Positions 27,924 through 37,075 of a stretch of 64,000 nucleotides of DNA are shown here, in pieces. The position numbers and the translations under genes are program-made. Positions within the stretch are counted from its first letter, which is position 1. Every line of letters starts with the position of its first letter. The stretch is from Anaerolineales bacterium (GTDB taxonomy: Bacteria > Chloroflexota > Anaerolineae > Anaerolineales > Villigracilaceae): the NCBI GenBank assembly GCA_016934715.1, contig JAFGSI010000038.1:20041-84040 (forward strand). The letters run 5' to 3'. The notes beneath the pieces are model-generated. The model made no database searches and was not told the origin of the DNA. It saw nothing but the letters and a program-made list of their open reading frames with translations.

Positions 27924-27924
<1 letters not shown>
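26821..27924 (-). CDS. ddl: D-alanine--D-alanine ligase
   Basis: ATP-grasp enzyme with VVVLFGGRSGEHEVS at the N terminus, FPVLHGTFGEDG, FIKPANLGSSVGI and YLNEVNTIPGFT (metal and substrate binding). It makes the D-Ala-D-Ala used by MurF. Several starts are possible: 27930 (overlaps the murB stop), 27924 (MEKMR, used here) or 27915 (MRVVV, with GGAG 4 nt upstream). It overlaps ftsQ at the 3' end, within the dcw operon. Confidence 0.95.
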
Positions 27925-28841
<917 letters not shown>

Positions 28842-28860
28842 CGGGCCTCGGGAAGCCGGT

Positions 28861-29055
28861 CTACATGTAGCCGCTCTGGTTGTCTTCTTCCTTCAGGAAC
28901 CCGATCAATTTGGTGACGGCTTCACGCGTCTCACGGCCGGGTCTGCGGATCGGGTGGCGGCTTTTCGGATCGGGGGAGGGGATCTCGCCCAGAACCATCT
29001 TGATCGGCGGCAGGGCCATCACTTCAGCCTTGTACACGTGCTTCTTTTCTGCCAT
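28861..29055 (-). CDS. Small conserved-looking protein between murC and murB
   Basis: 64 residues with a good ribosome binding site (GAGGAAAAG before the ATG). Basic N terminus, a central PPIKMVLGEIPSPDP and a charged, likely helical C-terminal part (RETREAVTKLIGFLKEED). No signal peptide or membrane segment. Its place inside a tight dcw operon, 7 bp after murC, supports a real gene. The function is unknown. Confidence 0.65.
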   Translation of the reverse strand: MAEKKHVYKAEVMALPPIKMVLGEIPSPDPKSRHPIRRPGRETREAVTKLIGFLKEEDNQSGYM

Positions 29056-29062
29056 CTTTTCC

Positions 29063-30445
29063 TCACTTTCCTTTCAACTGGTCGAGCACCTGGGTGCTGA
29101 CCTGGTCAGCATCTCCGGCGGAGAGCACCAGCAGGACGTCGCCGGGATGGAGATGGTCATTCAGATAATTGCTCACCGCCCTCAGGTCGGGGATGAACTG
29201 GACCGGCGGGCCCTGGATGGCCTCGGCGGCGCTGCGGGAGGAGAAATCCTGTTTGGCCTCCCGGGCGGCGTAGATCTCGGTGACGATGACCTGGTCGGCG
29301 TCGCCAAAGGCGGTCACGAACTCGTCGAACAGGGTCTGGGTGCGCGAGTAGGTGTGCGGCTGCCAGACGACCCACAGGCGGCGGCCCGGATAGCGGGCCC
29401 GGGCGGCCGAGAGGGTGGCCTGGATCTCGGTCGGGTGGTGGGCGTAGTCGTCGACCACGGTCACCCCGCCGACCTCGCCCCGGATCTCGAACCGGCGCCC
29501 GGTGCCCTGGAACGCCCCCAGTGCCCGGGCGGCTTCTTCGAGCGGCAGGCCGAGCAGGCCGGCGACCGTCAGGGCGGCCAGGGCGTTGCGTACGTTGTGC
29601 AGCCCGGGCACCTGCAGGTCGACGACCGCCGACTTGCCGATCACGTTGGCGCTGAAGGTGAAGCCGCCCTGGTCGTTGGATAGCAGCATGGTGGCGTAGG
29701 TGTCCAGTTTCTGCGGGCAGTCTTTGGCCTTGGGCCGCAGGCCGTAGGCCAGCAGGTTCTTGCCCAGGTCGTGGGCCTCGGCCAGCAGGGTGCAGGCCCC
29801 GGGGTCGTCGGCGCAGGCGATCAGGATGCCGTCCTCGGGCAGCCGGCGGACGAATTCCAGGAAGGCGGCATGGAAGTCGGCCGGGGTGGGGTAGCAGTCG
29901 GGGTGGTCGTGCTCGATGTTGGTGACCACTTCGATGACCGGCTTGAGGCCCAGGAACATGTGATCGTACTCGTCGGCCTCGATGACGAAGAAGTCGCCCT
30001 CGCCGGCCCGGGCGTTGACGCCCAGGTTGGTCAGCACCCCGCCGATGATAAAGGTCGGGTCGACCTTCAGATCGCTCAGCATCCAGGCGATCATCGCCGT
30101 GGTGGTGGTCTTGCCGTGCGTGCCGGCCACGGCGATGCCGGTCCGGCCGGTCATCAGTTCGCCGAGGAACTCGGCCCGCTTGAGGACCGGGATCCCGGCG
30201 GAGCGGGCGGCGACCACCTCGGGGTTGTCGTCGGGGATGGCCGATGAGCGCACCACTGCTTCGGCCTGGCCGAGGTTCTCCATGCGGTGTCCGATCGCGA
30301 TCGTCGCCCCGGCCGCTGCCAGGTCTCGCGTGAAGGGGGACTCCTGGCAGTCTGAGCCGCTCACCACGTATCCCAGTTCGAGCAGGACACGGGCGATGGC
30401 CGACAGGCCGGTTCCGCCGATTCCGATCAGGTGGACGCGCTTCAT
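29063..30445 (-). CDS. murC: UDP-N-acetylmuramate--L-alanine ligase MurC
   Basis: 460 residues. Mur ligase with N-terminal Rossmann GIGGTGLSAIA, P-loop GTHGKTTTTAM, EADEYDHMF and the C-terminal DDYAHHPTEI motif diagnostic of MurC. It adds L-Ala to UDP-MurNAc. It follows the CvpA-family gene after 16 bp. Confidence 0.96.
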   Translation of the reverse strand: MKRVHLIGIGGTGLSAIARVLLELGYVVSGSDCQESPFTRDLAAAGATIAIGHRMENLGQAEAVVRSSAIPDDNPEVVAARSAGIPVLKRAEFLGELMTGRTGIAVAGTHGKTTTTAMIAWMLSDLKVDPTFIIGGVLTNLGVNARAGEGDFFVIEADEYDHMFLGLKPVIEVVTNIEHDHPDCYPTPADFHAAFLEFVRRLPEDGILIACADDPGACTLLAEAHDLGKNLLAYGLRPKAKDCPQKLDTYATMLLSNDQGGFTFSANVIGKSAVVDLQVPGLHNVRNALAALTVAGLLGLPLEEAARALGAFQGTGRRFEIRGEVGGVTVVDDYAHHPTEIQATLSAARARYPGRRLWVVWQPHTYSRTQTLFDEFVTAFGDADQVIVTEIYAAREAKQDFSSRSAAEAIQGPPVQFIPDLRAVSNYLNDHLHPGDVLLVLSAGDADQVSTQVLDQLKGK

Positions 30446-30461
30446 GGATCTCTCGAATCTC

Positions 30462-30992
30462 CTAGATGAACACCACGATCACGAAGATGAAGGCCAGGAC
30501 GACGGCAAAGTAAATCGCCGGGACGCCCAGCACGCGAGGCGGCAGGTACTGGACCAACTTGAGGGCTGCGTCGCCCATCGGGGTCCCGGCGATCGGGGCG
30601 CTGATCAGTGCAAAGGGGTACTGGGCTTCGTTCATGTAGAACCAGAGGGAGCCAGCAATCAGGTAGCCGTTCAGGGCACCCAGGAAGATGCCCAGCAGGG
30701 TGTCCTGCAGTTTCTCGCGCGTCAGCTTGGAGGCGAAGCGCGGGATGTTGGGGGTCTGGTACCCGAAGAAGACCAGCACGATGATGATGATGGTCCGCAG
30801 CCAGAAGAGCGCCGGGCTGTTGGCCGGGATGGTGTCGCGTACGAACGAGACGTAGCGTTCGATCAGGTTGGTGAAGGTCAGAGCCAGGATGACGCTGAAC
30901 GAGACCAGGAGCTCGCGTGCCCAGCCGCGCATGGCGCCGATCACCCCGAACAGGACGACGTACATCCAGAAGACGAAATTCAGGCTTATCAC
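30462..30992 (-). CDS. cvpA: CvpA-family membrane protein
   Basis: 176 residues from the GTG at 30992, with AGAGGAG upstream overlapping the murG end. Four hydrophobic helices and the typical opening FVFWMYVVLFGVIGAMRGWARELL match the CvpA/colicin V production family. Its role in cell-envelope biology is poorly defined. Its location between murG and murC is unusual for a dcw cluster and suggests a link to peptidoglycan export or envelope assembly. Confidence 0.82.
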   Translation of the reverse strand: MISLNFVFWMYVVLFGVIGAMRGWARELLVSFSVILALTFTNLIERYVSFVRDTIPANSPALFWLRTIIIIVLVFFGYQTPNIPRFASKLTREKLQDTLLGIFLGALNGYLIAGSLWFYMNEAQYPFALISAPIAGTPMGDAALKLVQYLPPRVLGVPAIYFAVVLAFIFVIVVFI

Positions 30993-30997
30993 GGGTC

Positions 30998-32086
30998 TTA
31001 GCTCCTCTTTTCGGCCAGGGCCAGGATCTCCTGGCCGATGTCCTGGGCGGCCTCGGGGTGGGCCAGTTGGCGCATGGCGCTGCGCATCGAGTCCAGCCTG
31101 GCCGGATCCTGCAGGATCGCCCGGATGGTCGGCAGCAGGGTGCCACCCAGGTCCTGGTCGGCGATGGTCACAGCGGCTTCGCGATGGGTCAGGTAATCGG
31201 CGTTGACCTTCTGGTAGCGCCAGGCATACGGGTAGGGCACCAGGACCGCCGGCAGGCCGAAGAGCGGGTACTCGCCCAGGGCCGAAGCCCCGCCGCGTGA
31301 GACCGCCAAGTCGGCCGCCGCCAGGACGGCGCCCATCTCCTCGTGCAGGTATGGGAAGACGAAGTACCGTCGCGCCTGGGTCTCGTTGAGGTCCCTGGTC
31401 CGCGCTTCCACCTCCGGCCAGTCCAGTTCGCCGGTGATGTGGACGACCTGGGTCAGCTCCAGCAGTTCGGGCAGGACGTCCAGAACGGCGTGGTTGATCG
31501 AGCGGGCGCCCTTTGAGCCGCCGGTGACGAGCAGAACGGGGAGCTCCTCGGCCAGGCCGATCGCCTGGCGGCCGTTGGCCCGCGTCCAGCCGGTCAGCTG
31601 GCGGCGCACCGGGTAACCGGTCACGGCCAGGCGCTCGGGGCGGCGGAAGTAGCTGGTCGACTCCTCGACCGTCAGGCAGATCCGGCTGGCGAAGCGGGCC
31701 AGGGTCTTGAGCGCCAGCCCGGGTTCGATATCGGGCACATACAGCACGCTCGGCACCCGCCTGCCGGCCAGGGCCATCGGTACGGCCACGTAGCCGCCGG
31801 TAAAGAGCAGCACATCGGGCTGGAAGTCGTCCAGGACGCGCCGGGCGGCAAACACCCCGCGCAGCAGCCGCCACAGGTTACCCGGCAGCCTGTGCAGGCC
31901 GACGCCGTGCAGCCCTGCGGCGGGGATGGCTTTAAACGGCACGCCAGCCCGCTCGACGAGCCGGGCTTCCATGCCGTCTTCGCCCCCCACCCACAGGGTT
32001 TCGGCCTTATCGGTCAGAGATTGCAGGACGGCGAGAGCGGGATTGACCCCGCCGCCGGTCCCGCCGGCGCAGATCAACAGACGCAC
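30998..32086 (-). CDS. murG: UDP-GlcNAc transferase MurG
   Basis: 362 residues, GT-B fold. The N-terminal loop is GGTGGGVNPALAV, and the C-terminal domain has LVTGGSKGARSIN and SRGGASALGEYPLFG with PAVLVPYPYA. It converts lipid I to lipid II at the inner membrane face. Most MurG proteins have His after GGTGG, whereas here it is Gly. The 5' end overlaps the ftsW 3' end by 80 bp. Confidence 0.93.
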   Translation of the reverse strand: MRLLICAGGTGGGVNPALAVLQSLTDKAETLWVGGEDGMEARLVERAGVPFKAIPAAGLHGVGLHRLPGNLWRLLRGVFAARRVLDDFQPDVLLFTGGYVAVPMALAGRRVPSVLYVPDIEPGLALKTLARFASRICLTVEESTSYFRRPERLAVTGYPVRRQLTGWTRANGRQAIGLAEELPVLLVTGGSKGARSINHAVLDVLPELLELTQVVHITGELDWPEVEARTRDLNETQARRYFVFPYLHEEMGAVLAAADLAVSRGGASALGEYPLFGLPAVLVPYPYAWRYQKVNADYLTHREAAVTIADQDLGGTLLPTIRAILQDPARLDSMRSAMRQLAHPEAAQDIGQEILALAEKRS

Positions 32087-33272
32087 TGGATTTCCTCCGT
32101 TCGTCGCTGGCCAGGGCAGGACGCTGCCCCGCCTGGCGGGAAACGCTGAGCAGAATTCCGATGGCTGCCAGCGATGAGATCAAGCTCGAACCGCCGGCGC
32201 TGATGAAAGGCAGGGCGTTGCCGGCAAAGGGCAGCAGCCCGACCATGACGGACATGTTGATGGTCGCATCGATGACGATCCAGAAGGTGGCGCCGCCGGC
32301 CAACAACGCCCCCAGCATGTCGGGGGCCCGGGCGGCGATCTTCAGGCCGCGCCACAGCAGCAATCCGTAAAGGCAGATCAGCATCAACGCGCCCATCAGG
32401 CCCATCTCCTCGACCACCACGGCGAAGATGCTGTCCGTGGGAGGTACGGGCAGACCGGTCAGTTTGGTGCTGGCGCGTCCCAGGCCGACCCCGAACCAGC
32501 CGCCGCGAATGATCGCTTCCAGGGAGCGGCGGACCTGGTAGTCCGAACTCAACGGGTCCTTCAACCCGGCCAGGTAGGAGACCAGCCGAACCCGTCCGGT
32601 GGTGCTGAACTGGACCACGAGCCAGCCGGCGGCCAGGGCCACGATCATGAACAGGACCATCTGGCGCAGGTCACCACCCGCCAGGAAGAACAGCATCCCG
32701 CCCAGAAGGAAGATGGTGATCGTGGCACTCAGGTCGGGCTGGATGTAGATCAGGCCGCCGACCGCGCCCAGGATCACCGCCAGCGGGATCAGGCCCAACT
32801 GGGCATCGTGCAGGTGCTCGCGTTTTGCGTACAACCAGACCGACAGGTAGATGATCGTCGCCAGCTTGGCCAACTCCGAAGGCTGGACCGATCCGCCGAA
32901 GAACGTGCGCACCGCCCCCAGCCGGACCTCGTTGTTGATCAGCACGCCGATCAGCAGGAGCATGGACACGGCCATCATCGGGATGGCCAGCCGCTGCCAG
33001 AGGTGGTAATCGATGCGGGCCAGCGCGACGGCCACCAGCGTGCCGATCACGATCCAGGCCAGCTGCTTGTTGAACATGTAGCCCGGCTCTCCGTAGACCA
33101 GCAGCGAGAAATCCGCACTGGCGGAGAAGAGCATCAGCAAGCCGAAGACACCCAGGGCGATGATCACCAGCACCAGGGGGATATCCAGGCCGGCCGGAGC
33201 CTCCTGGCGGGAGATGCGGGGCGCCGCCGTGTCGGGGCGGGAGGGGCGGTTTACGAAAGAGTTGATACCCAT
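32007..33272 (-). CDS. ftsW: Lipid II polymerase FtsW (SEDS family)
   Basis: 421 residues, about ten transmembrane helices, with SEDS motifs KQLAWIVIGTLVA, GGSVQPSELAKLA, QPDLSATITI and the late FISAGGSSLIS. SEDS glycosyltransferases polymerise peptidoglycan at the septum with a partner class B PBP (ftsI upstream). A basic tail of about 30 residues overlaps the murG start, and the 5' end overlaps murD by 22 bp. Confidence 0.94.
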   Translation of the reverse strand: MGINSFVNRPSRPDTAAPRISRQEAPAGLDIPLVLVIIALGVFGLLMLFSASADFSLLVYGEPGYMFNKQLAWIVIGTLVAVALARIDYHLWQRLAIPMMAVSMLLLIGVLINNEVRLGAVRTFFGGSVQPSELAKLATIIYLSVWLYAKREHLHDAQLGLIPLAVILGAVGGLIYIQPDLSATITIFLLGGMLFFLAGGDLRQMVLFMIVALAAGWLVVQFSTTGRVRLVSYLAGLKDPLSSDYQVRRSLEAIIRGGWFGVGLGRASTKLTGLPVPPTDSIFAVVVEEMGLMGALMLICLYGLLLWRGLKIAARAPDMLGALLAGGATFWIVIDATINMSVMVGLLPFAGNALPFISAGGSSLISSLAAIGILLSVSRQAGQRPALASDERRKSSASVDLRRRDRRRGQSRSRRPAISDR

Positions 33273-34627
33273 TTACAGTAAGCCTCTCCACGTTCTTCGA
33301 AGTCGGAGAATTGATCAAAGGATGTGCCGCCTGGCGAGAGCAGGACCACATCACCGGGCTGGGCGACGCGGGCCGCGGCCTGGACGGCTTCTTCCAGACC
33401 CGGGCAGCGTTCCAGCGACTGCGGGCCGGGACCGGAGGCCTGTTTCAGGGCGGCCTCGATCTTCCCGGCCGCCTCGCCGAACAGGACCACGTGGTCCACC
33501 TGCCGGCTGACCAGTTCGGCCAGCTCCCCCCAGGGCAGATCCTTATCGCGCCCGCCGAGCAGCAGGATGATCGGTTCGCTGAACGAGCGGATGGCTGCGC
33601 TGGTCCGTTCGGGGGCGGTGGCGATCGAGTCGTTGTACCAGGTCACGCCGTGCAGGCTGCGCACGTATTCCAGACGGTGGGCCACGCCGTTGAAGCCCTC
33701 CACCCCGGCCTGGACGGCCCTGGCCGGCAAGCCGGCGGCACAGGCGATGGCGCAGGCCGCCAGGACGTTCAACTGGTTGTGCGCGCCGCGCAACCGGATG
33801 ATCTCCAGCGGCAACAGGACGCTTTCCTGGTCCTCGGCCTGCAGGAGGATCTGGCCGTCACGGACGAAGGTCCCCTGGCTGCCGGAGGGCAGGGGGGCCA
33901 GGCCAAAGGAGAACAACCGCCCGTGCACCTGTTCGCGCAGTCCCCAGGCGACCGGGTCGTCGTGTCCCAGGATGGCCGTGTCGCCTTCTGCCTGGAATTC
34001 GATCAGACGGGCCTTGGCGGCGGTGTAGGCCTCCATCGTCCCGTGGCGGTCGAGGTGGTTGGGCGTGATGTTCAGGATGGCGGCCACCTGAGGGGAGCGG
34101 GTCATCTGTTCCAGCTGGAAACTGGAGATCTCCAGCACGGCCAGGGCGTTGGTCGGCATTTCGTCCACGTAGTTGAGCAACGGGTCGCCGATGTTCCCGC
34201 CCACGTAGGCCTTGCGGCCCCGGGCGGCCTTGGCGATCCGCCCGACCAGGGTGGTGGTGGTTGTCTTGCCGGCCGAGCCAGTGATCCCGATCGTCTGGCA
34301 GGGGACGGCCTCCAGGAAGAGCTGGGTGTCGTTGGTCAGCGGGATGCCGCTTTGCTGCGCTGCGACCACCAGCGACAGGGTCAGTGGAATGCCGCCTGAG
34401 ATGCAGAGCACATCGGTCTCGCCGAGCAGGTCGAGCGGGTGGTCGCCGAGCACCCAGCGGACGGGCAGGCCGGCCAGGGCGGCCTGGGCGGCGACCATCT
34501 CCGCGGGCAGGCGGCGGTCGTTGATCGTCACGATCGCTCCGTGCCGCGCCAGCCAGCGCGCCGCCGCCTGTCCCTGGCGGGCGCCTCCGAGAATGGTCAC
34601 GCGTTTGGCGTCCCAATGCATCATCAT
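33251..34627 (-). CDS. murD: UDP-N-acetylmuramoylalanine--D-glutamate ligase MurD
   Basis: 458 residues. Mur ligase with N-terminal VTILGGARQGQAAARWL, P-loop GSAGKTTTTTLV, the LEISSFQLE motif diagnostic of MurD, and NDSIATAPERT in the C-terminal domain. It adds D-Glu. It is the fourth gene downstream of ftsI if counted through murF and mraY. MurE, which normally acts next, is not in this cluster. Confidence 0.96.
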   Translation of the reverse strand: MMMHWDAKRVTILGGARQGQAAARWLARHGAIVTINDRRLPAEMVAAQAALAGLPVRWVLGDHPLDLLGETDVLCISGGIPLTLSLVVAAQQSGIPLTNDTQLFLEAVPCQTIGITGSAGKTTTTTLVGRIAKAARGRKAYVGGNIGDPLLNYVDEMPTNALAVLEISSFQLEQMTRSPQVAAILNITPNHLDRHGTMEAYTAAKARLIEFQAEGDTAILGHDDPVAWGLREQVHGRLFSFGLAPLPSGSQGTFVRDGQILLQAEDQESVLLPLEIIRLRGAHNQLNVLAACAIACAAGLPARAVQAGVEGFNGVAHRLEYVRSLHGVTWYNDSIATAPERTSAAIRSFSEPIILLLGGRDKDLPWGELAELVSRQVDHVVLFGEAAGKIEAALKQASGPGPQSLERCPGLEEAVQAAARVAQPGDVVLLSPGGTSFDQFSDFEERGEAYCKWVSTLS

Positions 34628-34631
34628 GGTC

Positions 34632-35624
34632 CTAGACCAGTGCCAATCCCACGCCCAGCATGGCGGCCAGCAGGCTGATCAGCCAGAAGCGCTGGACGAT
34701 CTGCGTCTCCGACCAGCCGAGCAGTTCAAAGTGCAGGTGGATGGGCGCCATCTTGAAGAAACGGCGGCCCTTGGTCAATCGGAAGTAAACGATCTGGATC
34801 ACATCGCTCAGCGCCTCGCTGACCGGGATGATGGCGATGATCGGGAACAGGGCCCACTGGCCGGTCATCAGGGCGATCACGGCGATGGTGGCGCCGAGCG
34901 AGAGCGAGCCGGTGTCGCCCATGAACAACTGGGCCGGGTGGACGTTGAACCACAGGAAACCGAACAGGGCTCCGACCATCGTGAAACAGAACCGGGCGAT
35001 GAAGATCTGGCCCTGCAACAGGGCGATCCCGCCGTAGGCGGCGAAGATGGTTACCGAGATCAGTCCGGCCAGTCCGTCCAGCCCGTCGGTGAAGTTGACC
35101 GCGTTGCAGGCCGCGACGATGATGAAGGCCGCGATCGGCACATACCAGAAGCCCAGCTCGATCTCGGTTTGGATCCCCGGCAGGAACATGTCGGGCACAT
35201 CGAGCACGTACTTGAGCCCGATCGCCAGCCCGATGGCCAGCCCGATCTGGGCGATGAACTTGGTGCGGATGCGCATCCCCTCGCCCTTGCGCTTGCCGCG
35301 AATGCCTTCCCAATCATCCAGGGCACCGAGCAAGGCATAGCCGAGCATGGCAGCCAGCGGGACCAGTACCGAGCGGCCCAGGACCTTCATGCCGATCAGG
35401 CTGACGGCGTTGAGCAGCACGGTCAGCATGGTGACCGGGATGATGATCATCACGCCGCCCATCGTCGGGGTGCCCATCTTGGTGAAGTGCTTGCCCGGCT
35501 CCTCGACGCGGATGATCTTGCCGATCTTGAAGTGGCGCAGGATGCGCAGCAGCGGCCCCCCCCAAATGACGGTCATCATGAAGGCCAGCCCGGCCAGGCT
35601 CAAGGCAAGCGCAGAATCTCTCAT
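34632..35624 (-). CDS. mraY: Phospho-MurNAc-pentapeptide translocase MraY
   Basis: 330 residues, about ten membrane helices. Motifs GTPTMGGVM, LGALDDWEG and AVNFTDGLDGLAG carry the catalytic aspartates. HLHFELLGWSETQIVQRFW near the end fits as well. It forms lipid I. The start overlaps the murF stop by 4 bp and the gene ends 4 bp before murD. Confidence 0.96.
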   Translation of the reverse strand: MRDSALALSLAGLAFMMTVIWGGPLLRILRHFKIGKIIRVEEPGKHFTKMGTPTMGGVMIIIPVTMLTVLLNAVSLIGMKVLGRSVLVPLAAMLGYALLGALDDWEGIRGKRKGEGMRIRTKFIAQIGLAIGLAIGLKYVLDVPDMFLPGIQTEIELGFWYVPIAAFIIVAACNAVNFTDGLDGLAGLISVTIFAAYGGIALLQGQIFIARFCFTMVGALFGFLWFNVHPAQLFMGDTGSLSLGATIAVIALMTGQWALFPIIAIIPVSEALSDVIQIVYFRLTKGRRFFKMAPIHLHFELLGWSETQIVQRFWLISLLAAMLGVGLALV

Positions 35625-37075
35625 GGCGAGGCCTCCAGGGCGGTGACGATGCGGTCCATGCGGATGCCGCGCGAGCCCTTGACCAGCACGGCATCCCGGC
35701 TGGTCAGGGACTCCTGCAGGTTGGCCACCGCCTGATCGGTGTCGTCACACTCGTATATCGCAGCCGCTCCGAGGCCGGCCCGCCGGGCGGCGGCGGCGAT
35801 GATATGGCCGCGCTCCCCGACCGTGACCAGCCGGTCGGCCACCTGGGCGGCCCGTACGCCGACCATCTCGTGGCCTTCCTTCTCGTAAGGGCCCAGTTCG
35901 AGCATGTCGCCCAGCACGGCCACCTTGCGGCCGTCCAGGTCGGCCAGCAGGTTGAGGGCCGCCAGCATCGACTCGGGCGAAGCGTTGTAGGTGTCGTCGA
36001 GCACCAGCGCTCCGCTGGCGGTGCGGACGGCCACCAGACGCAGCTGGGGATGTCCCTGGCGCAGGCCGCTCAGGATCTCCTGCCAGGTCAAACCCTCGGC
36101 CAGGCCGACGGCGGCGGCCCGCAGGGCGGTGTGGACGGAGTGCTGGCCGATCATCGGGACACGCACGTGCAGGGTCTCCGTGCGATAATGCAGGCGGAAG
36201 CGGATGCCCTCCAGACCCAGACCATCGACCTGGTCAGCCCACAGGTCGGCTTGGGGATCGAGGCCGTAGTACAGGATGCGCGCCCTGGTCAGTTCGGCCA
36301 TCGGACGGACCAGCGGATCGTCGTAGTTCAGCACCGCCACGCCCTGCGGGGCAGGGGGTAGGGCCTGGACCAGTTCGGATTTGCCCCGGGCGATCGCTTC
36401 CTGCGACCCGGCCCGCTCGGCGTGCACGGTGCCGATATTGGTCACCACGCCGACCGCCGGCAGGGCAATGTCACACAGGAAGGCGATCTCGCCGGGGACG
36501 TAGAAGCCCATCTCGAGCACGGCCCGTTCGTAGCCTGAGCCAAGGTGCAGGATGGTCAGCGGCAGGCCGATCTCGTTATTCAGGTTCCCCAGGCTCTTCA
36601 GAGTGTGATACCGAATCCCCAGGACTTCGGCGATCAGTTCCTTGGTCGTCGACTTGCCGACCGAGCCGGTGATGCCGATCACCCGCAGATTCAGCTTGCG
36701 GCGCCAGAAGCGGGCGACCTGCTGCAGGGCGGTGAGCGTATTTTCGACCCGCAGGCACAGGGGAGGGCGATTCGACGATTCGAGCGAGGCGTGCGTGTCA
36801 AGCGAGACGGACGGGGAACGCAGGTCGAGGGTCGGGAAGGATTCGTCCAGTTCGCGCTGGATCAGAGCGAACGAAGCCCCGCGCTGGAAGGCCTCGGCGA
36901 CGAAGGTGTGCCCGTCCACATGTTCTCCCGGGATGGCGACGAACATTCCGCCGGGGATCACCTGGCGCGAGTCGATCGCCGCCTCGGTGATGACCATGTC
37001 GGCCAGCGCGGGACGGGAATTCGTCAGGGCTTCGATCACATCTGCAAGAGTCAGCACGTTGGTCTCATTGTCCAT
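35621..37075 (-). CDS. murF: UDP-MurNAc-tripeptide--D-Ala-D-Ala ligase MurF
   Basis: 484 residues. N-terminal domain with AIDSRQVIPGGMFVAIPG, P-loop GSVGKSTTKELI, EMGFYVPGEIAFL and the C-terminal DDTYNASPESM signature of MurF. It adds D-Ala-D-Ala. The N-terminal substrate motif SRQVIPG is the MurF form, so it is not a misread MurE. It overlaps ftsI by 11 bp at its 5' end. Confidence 0.95.
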   Translation of the reverse strand: MDNETNVLTLADVIEALTNSRPALADMVITEAAIDSRQVIPGGMFVAIPGEHVDGHTFVAEAFQRGASFALIQRELDESFPTLDLRSPSVSLDTHASLESSNRPPLCLRVENTLTALQQVARFWRRKLNLRVIGITGSVGKSTTKELIAEVLGIRYHTLKSLGNLNNEIGLPLTILHLGSGYERAVLEMGFYVPGEIAFLCDIALPAVGVVTNIGTVHAERAGSQEAIARGKSELVQALPPAPQGVAVLNYDDPLVRPMAELTRARILYYGLDPQADLWADQVDGLGLEGIRFRLHYRTETLHVRVPMIGQHSVHTALRAAAVGLAEGLTWQEILSGLRQGHPQLRLVAVRTASGALVLDDTYNASPESMLAALNLLADLDGRKVAVLGDMLELGPYEKEGHEMVGVRAAQVADRLVTVGERGHIIAAAARRAGLGAAAIYECDDTDQAVANLQESLTSRDAVLVKGSRGIRMDRIVTALEASP

